The notes under the pieces: generated by a model
The model's database searches: none
What the model was told of the DNA's origin: nothing
Seen by the model: only the letters and a program-made list of their open reading frames with translations
Shown: one piece after another, positions 16,793 to 23,741 of the stretch
How positions within the stretch are numbered: the first letter of the stretch is position 1
Layout: each line of letters begins with the position of its first letter
DNA from: CAYQCE01 sp964415885
Lineage (GTDB): Bacteria; Zixibacteria; MSB-5A5; JAABVY01; JAHJOQ01
Length of the DNA: 56,942 bases
Reading direction: 5' to 3'
Assembly: GCA_964415885.1 (NCBI GenBank)
Contig: CAYQCE010000020.1
Span: forward strand, 1-56,942
Translations under genes and position numbers: made by a program

Positions 16793-17317
16793 TCATAACA
16801 GGATTTTTGCAATTTCATGGAAAACATCGACTGTCCTGATTACGCCCACAACTTTGTCGTCCTTTAGAACGGGAATCATATAGAGATCTCTGCTGAGGAG
16901 CTTGTATATGATTTTGGCGATATGATCCGAGTAGTCTGCTGTCGAGACTATCGGATTCATCACCTCACTGACTTTCGTTTCAGCCTGTTCCTGCATAGCC
17001 CTGCCGATTTTTCCCTCGGAAATGTCAACAAGGTTGGGATCTGTCTCGAGCTCGAAGATCTCTTCCCGGTGTTTAACACCCATTGTCCTCAGAAACTTCG
17101 GTTCGAGACCGCGAAGGATGTCTCTGCGACGGCACATGCCGACGAGATTGTATTTCTCATCGAAAACGAGGAGTGCTCTCGGAAGGGACGTTCGCCCGGA
17201 GGCATCGATTTGTGACTTCTCAATCTCGGCAACAGCCTGGCGAAGAGTAAACCAGTATGGAATGTGCGGATAATCCTCGATAGGTATCATTATGTCGCCC
17301 GCGTTATGCTTCGCCAT
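16793..17317 (-). CDS. CBS-pair domain protein
   Basis: A 174-residue cytosolic protein with two CBS motifs (residues 6-75 and 115-172). The second is canonical: VSEVMNPIVSTADYSDHIAKIIYKL followed by MIPVLKDDKVVGVIRTVDVF. CBS pairs bind adenosyl ligands and regulate partners. Since it directly precedes the SLC13 transporter in the same operon, regulation of that transporter is a reasonable inference. AAGGAG sits upstream of the ATG. The leader contains a hairpin (GAGGT/ACCTC, 17355-17371) nested in AATGAG/CTCATT (17352-17380). Confidence 0.85.
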   Translation of the reverse strand: MAKHNAGDIMIPIEDYPHIPYWFTLRQAVAEIEKSQIDASGRTSLPRALLVFDEKYNLVGMCRRRDILRGLEPKFLRTMGVKHREEIFELETDPNLVDISEGKIGRAMQEQAETKVSEVMNPIVSTADYSDHIAKIIYKLLSRDLYMIPVLKDDKVVGVIRTVDVFHEIAKILL

Positions 17318-17563
17318 TGGAACAAACTCCTTCTAAGTTGCTGTCATACGAAATGAGGTCTCGAAAACCTCGAACTCATTCCGATGAAACTCCGTAACTC
17401 CTCGCAAGCCAAGAAAAAACTCAACTGTCCAGCCGGCATCCGCCGACAAATTAAGCTGGCGAAATATTAATGATCGCGGTTGCGTTTGTCAACATTCACC
17501 TTCAATTCCACACGTTTTTCGTACGGTTTATTCGATGGTCCCAATTCGATGGTCACAATGCTA
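17318..17563. other. Divergent intergenic region with a leader hairpin
   Basis: No gene seen. On the minus strand the leader of the CBS-SLC13 operon can fold at 17352-17380. The rightward promoter begins at 17564. Confidence 0.45.
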
Positions 17564-17592
17564 TTGCGGAACTGTTTCCGTCCCGGTATAGT
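17564..17592 (+). promoter_or_regulatory. Sigma-70-type promoter for the TIGR02757 gene
   Basis: TTGCGG at 17564-17569 and TATAGT at 17587-17592 with a 17-base spacer. The predicted start is near 17599. Confidence 0.5.
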
Positions 17593-17646
17593 AGATACTA
17601 ATGGTTGAGATTCCGAGGACACCGAGTCGAGAGGCAGCATCCAGGT

Positions 17647-18444
17647 ATGAAAAGCGAGAGAATAGAACTGAGCAGGGATGCTCTCGAAAGACTGTACAGG
17701 CGGTACAATCATCGGCGGTATATCGATCCTGATCCGCTTGAAGTCGTTCTGAGATATGATGATCCGAGAGACAGAGAGATCGTTGCCCTGGTCGCGTCCT
17801 CGCTCGCCTATGGTAGAGTCCTGCAGATCGTTGCGAGCGTCACGAAGGTCGTGGAGAGCATGGGAAGACCGAGCGAGTATCTCATGAACACGAACCGCCG
17901 CTCGCTGACTGCCAGGTACCGGGATTTCAAGCATAGATTCACGACCGGCAAGGAAGTTTCTGGAATGTTGTGGAATGCGAAACAGGTAATCGAGGAGTTC
18001 GGATCGCTCGAGAACTGCTTTCGCACCGGCCTCTCCGACGAGGACTGTGATGTCCTTCGGGCGCTCAGTGAGTTTGTGACAAGGCTTCGTGGAGCGAACG
18101 GGACGTTTTGCCCGACTCTTCTGCCGGATGTACCAAAGGGGAGTGCCTGCAAGAGATTGAACCTGTTCCTGAAATGGCTTGTTAGAAAGGATGCGGTCGA
18201 TCCGGGCGGCTGGGACAGGATCGGCGAGTCACGGCTGATCGTCCCGCTCGATACTCATATTTATCGGATCGGACGGGCGCTTGGCATGACCGCTCGGAAG
18301 TCTGCGGATCTCAAGACCGCCAGGGAGATAACCGACGGTTTCAGAAAGATAGCGCCGGAAGATCCGACCAAATATGATTTCGCGCTGACACGTATAGGTA
18401 TGCGGCTCGGAGCGCGCGTGGTGGATGTCATAACTGAAGCATAG
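17647..18444 (+). CDS. TIGR02757 (DUF2400) family protein
   Basis: A 265-residue protein of the uncharacterised TIGR02757/DUF2400 family, common in Bacteroidetes and epsilonproteobacteria. Family hallmarks are an early RYNHRRYIDPDPLEVVLRY, the Y-x-D-PRDREIVALVASSLAYGR motif, the middle KRLNLFLKWLVRKD, and the end PLDTHIYRIGRALG...PEDPTKYDFALTRIG. The family resembles helix-hairpin-helix DNA glycosylases in layout, but no activity is established. ATG at 17647 is preferred because the product then begins like family members; an upstream in-frame TTG at 17605 is possible. It is followed 18 bases later by a metal permease. Confidence 0.85.
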   Translation: MKSERIELSRDALERLYRRYNHRRYIDPDPLEVVLRYDDPRDREIVALVASSLAYGRVLQIVASVTKVVESMGRPSEYLMNTNRRSLTARYRDFKHRFTTGKEVSGMLWNAKQVIEEFGSLENCFRTGLSDEDCDVLRALSEFVTRLRGANGTFCPTLLPDVPKGSACKRLNLFLKWLVRKDAVDPGGWDRIGESRLIVPLDTHIYRIGRALGMTARKSADLKTAREITDGFRKIAPEDPTKYDFALTRIGMRLGARVVDVITEA

Positions 18445-18462
18445 ACGAGAGTTTGAAGAAAA

Positions 18463-19710
18463 ATGATAGATACAGCAATTGAAATAGCGAGAGAATTCTG
18501 GGCAGTTCTTGCCGAGATGTCTCCATACCTGCTGTTCGGGTTCATAGTGGCGGGTATTCTCTCAGTAGTCGTTTCGCAGCGAATCGTGGATCGTCATCTC
18601 GGTAGAGGTTTTTCAGCGGTCGTGAAGGCGGCTGTTCTCGGAATACCGCTGCCGCTCTGCTCGTGCGGAGTGATACCGGTCTCGGCGTCGATACGGAGGC
18701 ATGGCGCAAGCAGAGGCGCAACCCTCTCTTTTCTGCTCTCCACCCCACAGACGGGCGTGGATAGCATCCTGGTGACGTACAGCCTGCTGGGTCCGGTATT
18801 CGCCATCTTCCGACCGATAGCGGCGCTGGCAACCGGCCTGATCGGGGGCGTGCTTGTGCGGATATTCGGCGAGAAGGACGAGGTCCCATCTGAGCTTCCT
18901 GTTCTCGAACAGGAAGGTGTTACTATGCCGAGCGGGACTCGCACAAAGAAGAACCGGATAGTCCGGGCGGCCGAGTACGGGTTCATTTCGCTGCCGCAGG
19001 ATATCGGACGATCGCTTATCATCGGCCTGATAATCGCGGGACTCATTACCGCCGTCGTACCGGACGATTTTTTCATGGGACTCGTGGGAGCCGGAGTACT
19101 TTCGATGGTCGTGATGATGGCTGTCGGAGTCCCGATTTACGTCTGCGCCACTGCGTCCGTGCCGGTTGCGGCCGCGCTTATGATGAAGGGGTTTTCACCC
19201 GGTGCAGCACTTGTATTCCTTATAGCCGGACCGGCTACGAATGCCGCGGCTGTGGCTACTATTTGGAAGGTACTCGGCAAGCGCACGACATTCATTTATC
19301 TGTTCACTGTCGCCTTTGCCGCACTGGCGTCGGGACTGTTGCTGAACGAGATATTCCAGATGACCGGCGAGCATATGACGCATGAGCACACGGGGATCCT
19401 TCCCGAGTGGATCGGAGATGTCAGCGCCGTTCTGCTCCTTCTGATCCTTTTCAATGCGCTGATCTCCCCATACTTGCGCAAAAGCGAATTCGAGGTGGAA
19501 TCAATGGCTGATACAAAAGTATTCACTGTGGAAGGTATGACCTGTAATCACTGTGCAGCGAACGTCGAGAAGGCGATTCGTGAGATACAGGGTGTGAGCG
19601 ATGTCAAGGTCGATCTTACCGGTAAACGAGCAGCCGTTTCGGGTGAGGATCTCGATCCCGAGAAGGTCAAGAACGCGGTTGAGACCGCCGGTTACAAGGT
19701 CGTCACATGA
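18463..19710 (+). CDS. SO_0444-type Cu/Zn efflux permease fused to an HMA metallochaperone domain
   Basis: A 415-residue membrane protein. Residues 1-335 form an ArsP/DUF318-type permease of about 8-9 helices. The conserved PLPLCSCGVIPVSASIRRHG loop near residue 62 and STPQTGVDSI follow, with a repeat-like AVGVPIYVCATASVPVA...AGPATNAAAVAT in the second half. Residues 348-415 are a complete heavy-metal-associated (HMA/CopZ) domain with the metal site GMTCNHC at about 357-363. SO_0444 homologues export copper and zinc, and fusion to HMA is known in this family. The gene has its own internal ribosome-binding site before the HMA part. The partner TIGR02757 gene lies immediately upstream. Confidence 0.88.
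   Translation: MIDTAIEIAREFWAVLAEMSPYLLFGFIVAGILSVVVSQRIVDRHLGRGFSAVVKAAVLGIPLPLCSCGVIPVSASIRRHGASRGATLSFLLSTPQTGVDSILVTYSLLGPVFAIFRPIAALATGLIGGVLVRIFGEKDEVPSELPVLEQEGVTMPSGTRTKKNRIVRAAEYGFISLPQDIGRSLIIGLIIAGLITAVVPDDFFMGLVGAGVLSMVVMMAVGVPIYVCATASVPVAAALMMKGFSPGAALVFLIAGPATNAAAVATIWKVLGKRTTFIYLFTVAFAALASGLLLNEIFQMTGEHMTHEHTGILPEWIGDVSAVLLLLILFNALISPYLRKSEFEVESMADTKVFTVEGMTCNHCAANVEKAIREIQGVSDVKVDLTGKRAAVSGEDLDPEKVKNAVETAGYKVVT
19492..19506 (+). promoter_or_regulatory. Internal ribosome-binding site and ATG before the HMA domain
   Basis: GAGGTGG at 19492-19498 lies 5 bases before an in-frame ATG at 19504. Initiation there would give a 68-residue protein that is exactly the HMA chaperone domain (residues 348-415 of the full protein). 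Confidence 0.5.
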
Positions 19711-20057
19711 GGCCCTCCATAAGAATCTACAGTTCCGTCTTCAATACGGAGGCTACCGGAGTAGAGGGTGTCTTACATGGCACGCAAAACGGTAACGACA
19801 GATCCTGATCCCGATGAGAACCGGGATTGTGATCTGCCGTTCCTTCGACCATGCTCCTGTGTATCTGTGACTTGCGAACGGTCAGTTCACACTCGCCTGC
19901 GGCGACTGAGAACAAACAAAACCAATGCACCCGTTTACGGGACGCCTTCCAGTAGTTGCTCCACACCTGTTGCGGAGGAGCGTCCAACCATAGTCAGTAC
20001 CTCAGATTTATCCCTGAACAACCTATACCCTGAAACATGGAACAATCTAATCCATCT
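19711..20057. other. Gene-free stretch with an imperfect hairpin
   Basis: No supported gene. A long imperfect hairpin lies at 19791-19843: an arm around GATCCTGATCCCG pairs with CGGGATTGTGATC, extended by CAGATC/GATCTG and AACG/CGTT. No T-tract follows, so it does not look like a simple terminator. A reading frame covering 19768-20073 has the composition of non-coding DNA. Confidence 0.45.
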
Positions 20058-20110
20058 TCTGTTTGTAGGCTAAAACAGATGATCCGGTAGCAACCCGGTC
20101 AACAAACAGA
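20058..20110 (+). promoter_or_regulatory. Inverted repeat in the 5' leader of sodB
   Basis: TCTGTTTGT at 20058-20066 is an exact inverted repeat of ACAAACAGA at 20102-20110. The enclosed segment can form a second stem (GATCCGGT / ACCCGGTC). The structure ends 9 bases before the GGAGGT ribosome site of sodB. Confidence 0.4.
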
Positions 20111-20130
20111 CCACTATGATGGAGGTAGAT

Positions 20131-20742
20131 ATGGCTTACGATCTGAAGAAGAGACCCTATAGCGACGACGAAGCGAAGAAGCTCCTGGCACCTGTGATGA
20201 GCCCCGAGACTACCGATTGGCACTACAACAAGCATCATAAGGGCTATGTGGATAAACTGAACGAAATCGAGGAGCAGCTCAAGTCTGCGGATAAGTCCAA
20301 GGCGCACGCCAACTATGCCGAGTGGACCGAGATCAAGCGTCAGGAGTCGTTCAACCATGCAGGCATGGTCTTGCACGATGTGTTCTGGGATAATCTTGGC
20401 GGCGACGGCGACATTTCAAAGGCATCGCAGATCAAGGCCGCAATCGAGAAGGAGTTTGGCTCGTTTGACGCCTGGAAGGAAGATTTCATTGCGACCTCGT
20501 TTGGCGCGAAGAACTCCGGTTGGGGGCTCCTTGTGGTAGATACTCTCGCCGGCAATAAGCTCCGCAACGCTCAAGTTGATTTCCACAACTTCGGTGCGTT
20601 CTGGGGCGCCCGTCCGATAGTGGCTTGCGATGTGTTCGAGCATGCCTACTATCACAAGGACGGACCGGATCGGAAGAGCTACATCAAAAACTTCGTCGAC
20701 AATCTCCATTGGGAGAGGATCGAGAAGCTCTTCAAGGGTTAA
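20131..20742 (+). CDS. sodB: Superoxide dismutase, Fe/Mn family (probably Fe)
   Basis: Converts superoxide to hydrogen peroxide and oxygen. The 203-residue protein has the family metal ligands: H in TTDWHYNKHHKGYV (helix 1), H in FNHAGMVLHDVFW, and D and H in ACDVFEHAYYHKDG. The GAKNSGWG and NFGAFWGARP loops are also present. The ATG at 20131 is chosen over the in-frame ATG at 20116 because GGAGGT (20120-20125) stands 5 bases before it. The metal cannot be decided by eye. It opens a cluster of oxygen and iron defence genes, each with its own terminator downstream. No signal peptide, so cytoplasmic. Confidence 0.95.
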   Translation: MAYDLKKRPYSDDEAKKLLAPVMSPETTDWHYNKHHKGYVDKLNEIEEQLKSADKSKAHANYAEWTEIKRQESFNHAGMVLHDVFWDNLGGDGDISKASQIKAAIEKEFGSFDAWKEDFIATSFGAKNSGWGLLVVDTLAGNKLRNAQVDFHNFGAFWGARPIVACDVFEHAYYHKDGPDRKSYIKNFVDNLHWERIEKLFKG

Positions 20743-20780
20743 ATTCGATTGATTTGCCACGTACTTTGCCTTAATTTGGC

Positions 20781-20808
20781 GGGGACGTTTTAACGTCCCC
20801 GTTTCCTT
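20781..20808 (+). terminator. Intrinsic terminator after sodB
   Basis: GGGGACGTT / AACGTCCCC forms a 9-base perfect stem, followed by a T-rich GTTTCCTTTC. Confidence 0.8.
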
Positions 20809-20868
20809 TCGATGATCGGTCGTACGATAAGATAGACAAATCCACATTTTGTGAATTGGGAGGATAGA

Positions 20869-21321
20869 ATGGAGTTCAATTCCGTCGAAGAAGTACTCGA
20901 TTTCGCCATAGAGAGCGAGCAGAGCGCATCCGACTTTTATCGTGATCTCGCGGACAAGGTGGATAATCCCAATATCAGCCGGATGTTCATGGGATTCGCC
21001 GGTGAGGAGATGGGGCACAAGAAGAAGCTGGAGGCAATCAAGAGCGGGAAGATATTGCAGACCGACAAGCGTAATGTCCTCAATATGAAGATAGCCGAGA
21101 CCCTTCAGCCGGTCGAACCGCATGAGGATATGAATCTGCAGGAGGCGCTCGTTGTGGCTATGCAGCGCGAGAAAGAGGCATTTCTGTTGTACAACGCACT
21201 TGCAGGCGCGGCTTCTGATGAGAATGTGCGGGCGACCTTCGAAATGCTCGCTCAGGAAGAAGCGAAACATAAGCTCCGTTTCGAAGTTGAATACGACGAG
21301 ATGGTCATGTCGGAGAACTAG
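20869..21321 (+). CDS. Rubrerythrin/ferritin-like diiron protein
   Basis: A 150-residue four-helix ferritin-like protein without a rubredoxin domain. Diiron-type motifs are visible: IESEQSASDFYRDL, GEEMGHKKKLEAI (E-E-x-x-H), QREKEAFLLYNAL and QEEAKHKLRFEVEYDEMV (E-E-x-x-H). Related proteins in anaerobes handle iron and peroxide. The start at 20869 is supported by GGGAGGA a few bases upstream; an in-frame GTG at 20851 lacks that. It lies between sodB and ferritin and shares the same strand, so a role in oxidative stress is likely. The exact reaction is not known. Confidence 0.88.
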   Translation: MEFNSVEEVLDFAIESEQSASDFYRDLADKVDNPNISRMFMGFAGEEMGHKKKLEAIKSGKILQTDKRNVLNMKIAETLQPVEPHEDMNLQEALVVAMQREKEAFLLYNALAGAASDENVRATFEMLAQEEAKHKLRFEVEYDEMVMSEN

Positions 21322-21336
21322 TCTCTCCAGCATAGA

Positions 21337-21480
21337 GGGCCTGTTGAGAAAGCAAATCTGGATGAAAGACCCGTCATCGCGAGGAGTTCCGCGAGAGCGG
21401 GACGACGTGGCGATCTTTAAGTCGCCTAACACTTTCCGCCTGCGAGGAGATTGCTTCGCTTCACTCGCAATGATAACGAC
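21337..21480 (+). repeat. Interspersed inverted-repeat element, copy 1
   Basis: Begins with GGGCCTGTTGAGAAA, then the palindrome-like core GTCATCGCGAGGAGTTCCG (from 21373), GACGACGTGGCGATCT, and ends in ATTGCTTCGCTTCACTCGC with AATGATAACGAC (21480). The core ends are imperfect inverted repeats. A second copy in the opposite orientation lies at 28625-28875. The same kind of GTCAT-CGCGAGG repeat is widespread in bacterial intergenic DNA. Confidence 0.7.
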
Positions 21481-21708
21481 AATCGGGGCATTCCAATCAG
21501 TCCATACAATCAGTGTCGGTCGGACTGGCCAGTTTCGAGTCTGGCGGCTCGCGCGTTTCCCGGACGATATCCTCCAGTTTTGTGGAACCATTTAGTCTTC
21601 TTTCTGTTGTATTCCTGAACTGATTGAAAACAACCGGTATCGCCGAAACCGGATCCCACGGAGATAGGAGCGTTCGGCGCGTGCCAAACTGAAGTAAAGG
21701 AGATAGAG
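21481..21708. other. Ferritin upstream region
   Basis: No gene seen. It leads to the AAAGGAG ribosome site of the ferritin gene. No clear Fur- or PerR-type box was recognised. Confidence 0.4.
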
Positions 21709-22215
21709 ATGATTTCTGACAAGATGAGAGACGCCCTGAACACCCAGATCAAGAATGAGCTCTTTTCTGCATACCTCTACAAGTCCATGGGGCTCCATTT
21801 CAAGGCCGAGAGCCTGAATGGATTCGCGGCCTGGATGGCAGCTCAGGCGAAGGAAGAGGAATTCCATGCTCAGAAGCTCATTGACTTCGTCATCGACAGA
21901 GGCGGCAGAGTTGAACTCGAGCAGATTGACAAGCCGAAGTCGAAGTGGTCGTCCCCGCTGGAAGCTTTCAAGGAGGCTCTCGAGCACGAAAAGTTCGTCA
22001 CGAGCGAGATTCACAAGCTCGTTAAGCTCGCCGATGAAGAAAACGACCTTCCCTCGCACTACATGCTCGGCTGGTTTGTCGACGAGCAGGTCGAGGAAGA
22101 GGCTACGGCCGGCGAGATAGTTGACAAGCTCGAGCTGGTTGGTGACAAGCCCACCGCTATGTTCATGTATGACTCGGTTCTCGGCCGTCGCGGCGCATCC
22201 GGCGCTCAAGAGTAA
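21709..22215 (+). CDS. ftnA: Bacterial non-haem ferritin
   Basis: A 168-residue FtnA-type ferritin that stores iron as a ferric mineral in a 24-subunit shell. Ferroxidase residues are in the expected places: E in NTQIKNELFSAYLY, E and H in AKEEEFHAQKLIDFV (E-x-x-H), E in EHEKFVTSEIHKLV and in FVDEQVEEEATAGEIVDKL. Start supported by AAAGGAG at proper distance. It is followed by a strong terminator. It is part of the run sod / rubrerythrin-like / ferritin / ferritin-like. Confidence 0.96.
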   Translation: MISDKMRDALNTQIKNELFSAYLYKSMGLHFKAESLNGFAAWMAAQAKEEEFHAQKLIDFVIDRGGRVELEQIDKPKSKWSSPLEAFKEALEHEKFVTSEIHKLVKLADEENDLPSHYMLGWFVDEQVEEEATAGEIVDKLELVGDKPTAMFMYDSVLGRRGASGAQE

Positions 22216-22240
22216 TCGCGTCTCAGTTTTTTGACTTTCA

Positions 22241-22267
22241 GGCGCCGCGCTGTCGGCGCCTTTTTCT
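22241..22267 (+). terminator. Intrinsic terminator after ferritin
   Basis: GGCGCCG / CGGCGCC perfect 7-base stem with loop CGCTGT, followed by TTTTTCTTT. Confidence 0.9.
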
Positions 22268-22350
22268 TTGGTGCACCCCTTTAAAATCTGCTTTCAATCT
22301 GCCCTGAAGCCATTATATTAGGCCATACTGGAATCGATCATGGAGGTAAC

Positions 22351-22866
22351 ATGACTGTAGAGGAAGCAATCAAGACCGCTCTCGAATATGAGAACCGAGT
22401 GAGGGATGTCTACAGGGAGGCAGTCGAGAAGACCAAAGACGAGACAGGCCGACGAATGCTCGAGATATTAGCTCAGGACGAGCAGCGGCACGTGGATTAT
22501 CTCGAGGCAAAGAAGAAACAGTGGGCGGATACCGGCAAGATCACTATTGAGGCGCTGGAAACCGAGATTCCTCCGAAGGAGAATATCGAAAAAGAGGTAT
22601 CGAAGCTGAAAGACCAGATGTCGGATAAGGATTTCAAAGTCGAGATCGACCTTCTCAGGCATGCCCGTGACGTTGAGAAGGAAACGAGCGAGTTCTATAA
22701 GTCTGTAGTAGATAAGCTCGATGAAGAGGGTCAGAAGATGTTCGAGCGGTTCGTGGAGATCGAGGAGGGGCATCTCGCGATAGTCCAGGCCGAGCTCGAT
22801 TATGTCCAGGGCACCGGCTACTGGTTCGATTTTTCAGAATTTTCAATGGAAGCGCCGCCAATGTAG
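22351..22866 (+). CDS. Ferritin-like (rubrerythrin-family) diiron domain protein
   Basis: A 171-residue helical protein with two E-x-x-x...E-x-x-H repeats: ALEYENRVRDVYREAVE then AQDEQRHVDYLEAKK, and ARDVEKETSEFYKSVVD then VEIEEGHLAIVQAELDYV. It ends with YWFDFSEFSMEAPPM, a tail seen in this ferritin-like family. No rubredoxin domain. GGAGG stands upstream of the ATG. A weak promoter may be present with TATATT at 22314-22319. It is third in the ferritin-like series and ends in its own terminator. Function inferred: iron or peroxide handling. Confidence 0.85.
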   Translation: MTVEEAIKTALEYENRVRDVYREAVEKTKDETGRRMLEILAQDEQRHVDYLEAKKKQWADTGKITIEALETEIPPKENIEKEVSKLKDQMSDKDFKVEIDLLRHARDVEKETSEFYKSVVDKLDEEGQKMFERFVEIEEGHLAIVQAELDYVQGTGYWFDFSEFSMEAPPM

Positions 22867-22902
22867 TTTCTGAGACACACAGCTTGGATCATATTGTTCT
22901 TG

Positions 22903-22928
22903 AAAAAGGCGGCTTTGGCCGCCTTTTT
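22903..22928 (+). terminator. Intrinsic terminator, symmetrical
   Basis: GGCGGC / GCCGCC with loop TTTG, flanked by AAAAA and TTTTT, so it could stop transcription from both sides. Confidence 0.9.
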
Positions 22929-22958
22929 GGTTTTTGCTGTATCGAGAATCGTTGTTGA

Positions 22959-22988
22959 TTGTTCGGAGCAAACCTCCGATTGTATAAT
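22959..22988 (+). promoter_or_regulatory. Sigma-70-type promoter for lptC
   Basis: TTGTTC at 22959-22964, an 18-base spacer and a perfect TATAAT at 22983-22988. The predicted start near 22995 lies after the ATG at 22991, which supports the later start codon for lptC. Confidence 0.6.
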
Positions 22989-23014
22989 GTATGGTCGATG
23001 AAAGAGTCAATTCT

Positions 23015-23629
23015 ATGATGTACGTCCGTTCAAATCTACGCTTCATTACGAGTCTGATAGTGATCTTGCTCGCGGGTGTTTTATCGTGCTCCGACTCCGC
23101 TCCGGAGGGTGAGGATTCCGGCGAGGCGAGCGCGCCGGTACAGCGGATGCCTGATCAGATCATGTATGGCTCCGATATCCTGTTCACCGAAGAGGGTGTC
23201 AAGACGGTGCTTATCGAGTCCGAGTATCTGGAGAAGTACGAAGACGCCGATTCAACGATTCTCACCGATATTACCGCGACGTTCTTTGATTCGCTGGGAG
23301 CTGTGGAGTCTGTCCTCGATGCTGATTCCGGCCTGGTCCGTCAAGAAACCGACTGGCTCAAGGTCTGGGGCGATGTTGACGTTGTCTCGGACAAGGGGGT
23401 TCGACTCGAAGCAGACAGCCTCTTCTGGGACCAAAGACGAAATATGATTACAACCGAGTCATTCGTTCGGATATCGCGCGAGGGGAGCGTTCAAACGGGC
23501 TACGGACTCGAATCGAACAGCAGTCTAACCGAGTTTCAAATCAAAAATAGAGTGCGCGGTCGCTTCGAGAATGTAGAAGAAATCCGACAGAGAAAGCGCC
23601 CTGAATCGGACACGCTCAATCCACGTTAG
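23015..23629 (+). CDS. lptC: LptC-like LPS transport lipoprotein
   Basis: A 204-residue lipoprotein (signal ending LLAGVLSC) with one periplasmic LptC/OstA-like beta-jellyroll. Supporting motifs are ESEYLEKYEDAD, ITATFFDSLGAVESVLDADSGLV, WGDVDVVSDKGVRLEADSLFWD and ITTESFVRISREG, typical of LptC family members of FCB-type bacteria. In E. coli LptC is a bitopic protein that takes LPS from LptBFG; here the anchor would be lipid. ATG 23015 (or 23018) is preferred over 22991 because of the promoter position and the AAAGAG at 23001. lptB follows, but no lptA lies between them. Confidence 0.85.
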   Translation: MMYVRSNLRFITSLIVILLAGVLSCSDSAPEGEDSGEASAPVQRMPDQIMYGSDILFTEEGVKTVLIESEYLEKYEDADSTILTDITATFFDSLGAVESVLDADSGLVRQETDWLKVWGDVDVVSDKGVRLEADSLFWDQRRNMITTESFVRISREGSVQTGYGLESNSSLTEFQIKNRVRGRFENVEEIRQRKRPESDTLNPR

Positions 23630-23642
23630 CAAATATTATGCC

Positions 23643-23671
23643 TTGACGTTGAGTTGAGGCCAATCTATATT
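23643..23671 (+). promoter_or_regulatory. Strong sigma-70-type promoter before lptB
   Basis: TTGACG at 23643-23648, a 17-base spacer and TATATT at 23666-23671. Predicted start near 23678, at the ribosome-binding site of the small reading frame 23688-23741. Confidence 0.7.
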
Positions 23672-23687
23672 GGAAAAGGGAGGGCGA

Positions 23688-23741
23688 ATGAACCGTATAA
23701 CCCTTGAAGGTGCATTCCGTAAGCGTACGCACGGGGTTTGA
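23688..23741 (+). CDS. 17-codon minigene in frame with and abutting lptB
   Basis: ATG at 23688 has GGGAGGG at 23678-23684 just upstream. It encodes MNRITLEGAFRKRTHGV and stops with TGA at 23739-23741, directly before the lptB ATG at 23742 and in the same frame. The peptide resembles the LptB start (MSRIHSEGLIKS...): M, R, I, E and G coincide within the first eight residues. lptB itself has only a weak ribosome site, so the minigene may feed ribosomes to it. Whether it is a leader peptide or the scar of a duplicated start is open. Confidence 0.5.
   Translation: MNRITLEGAFRKRTHGV

Noticed and set aside
19768..20073. A 101-codon frame before sodB
   Set aside because: It spans a palindromic hairpin, has an odd composition and overlaps the sodB leader; no ribosome site.
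20416..21591. A 391-codon leftward open frame
   Set aside because: It lies antisense to sodB, the rubrerythrin-like gene and the repeat element, has low-complexity codon choice and no similarity or ribosome site.
23739..23741. TGA between minigene and lptB as a selenocysteine or read-through codon
   Set aside because: No SECIS-like hairpin was recognised and lptB has its own ATG directly after; read-through is kept only as a possibility in the finding.
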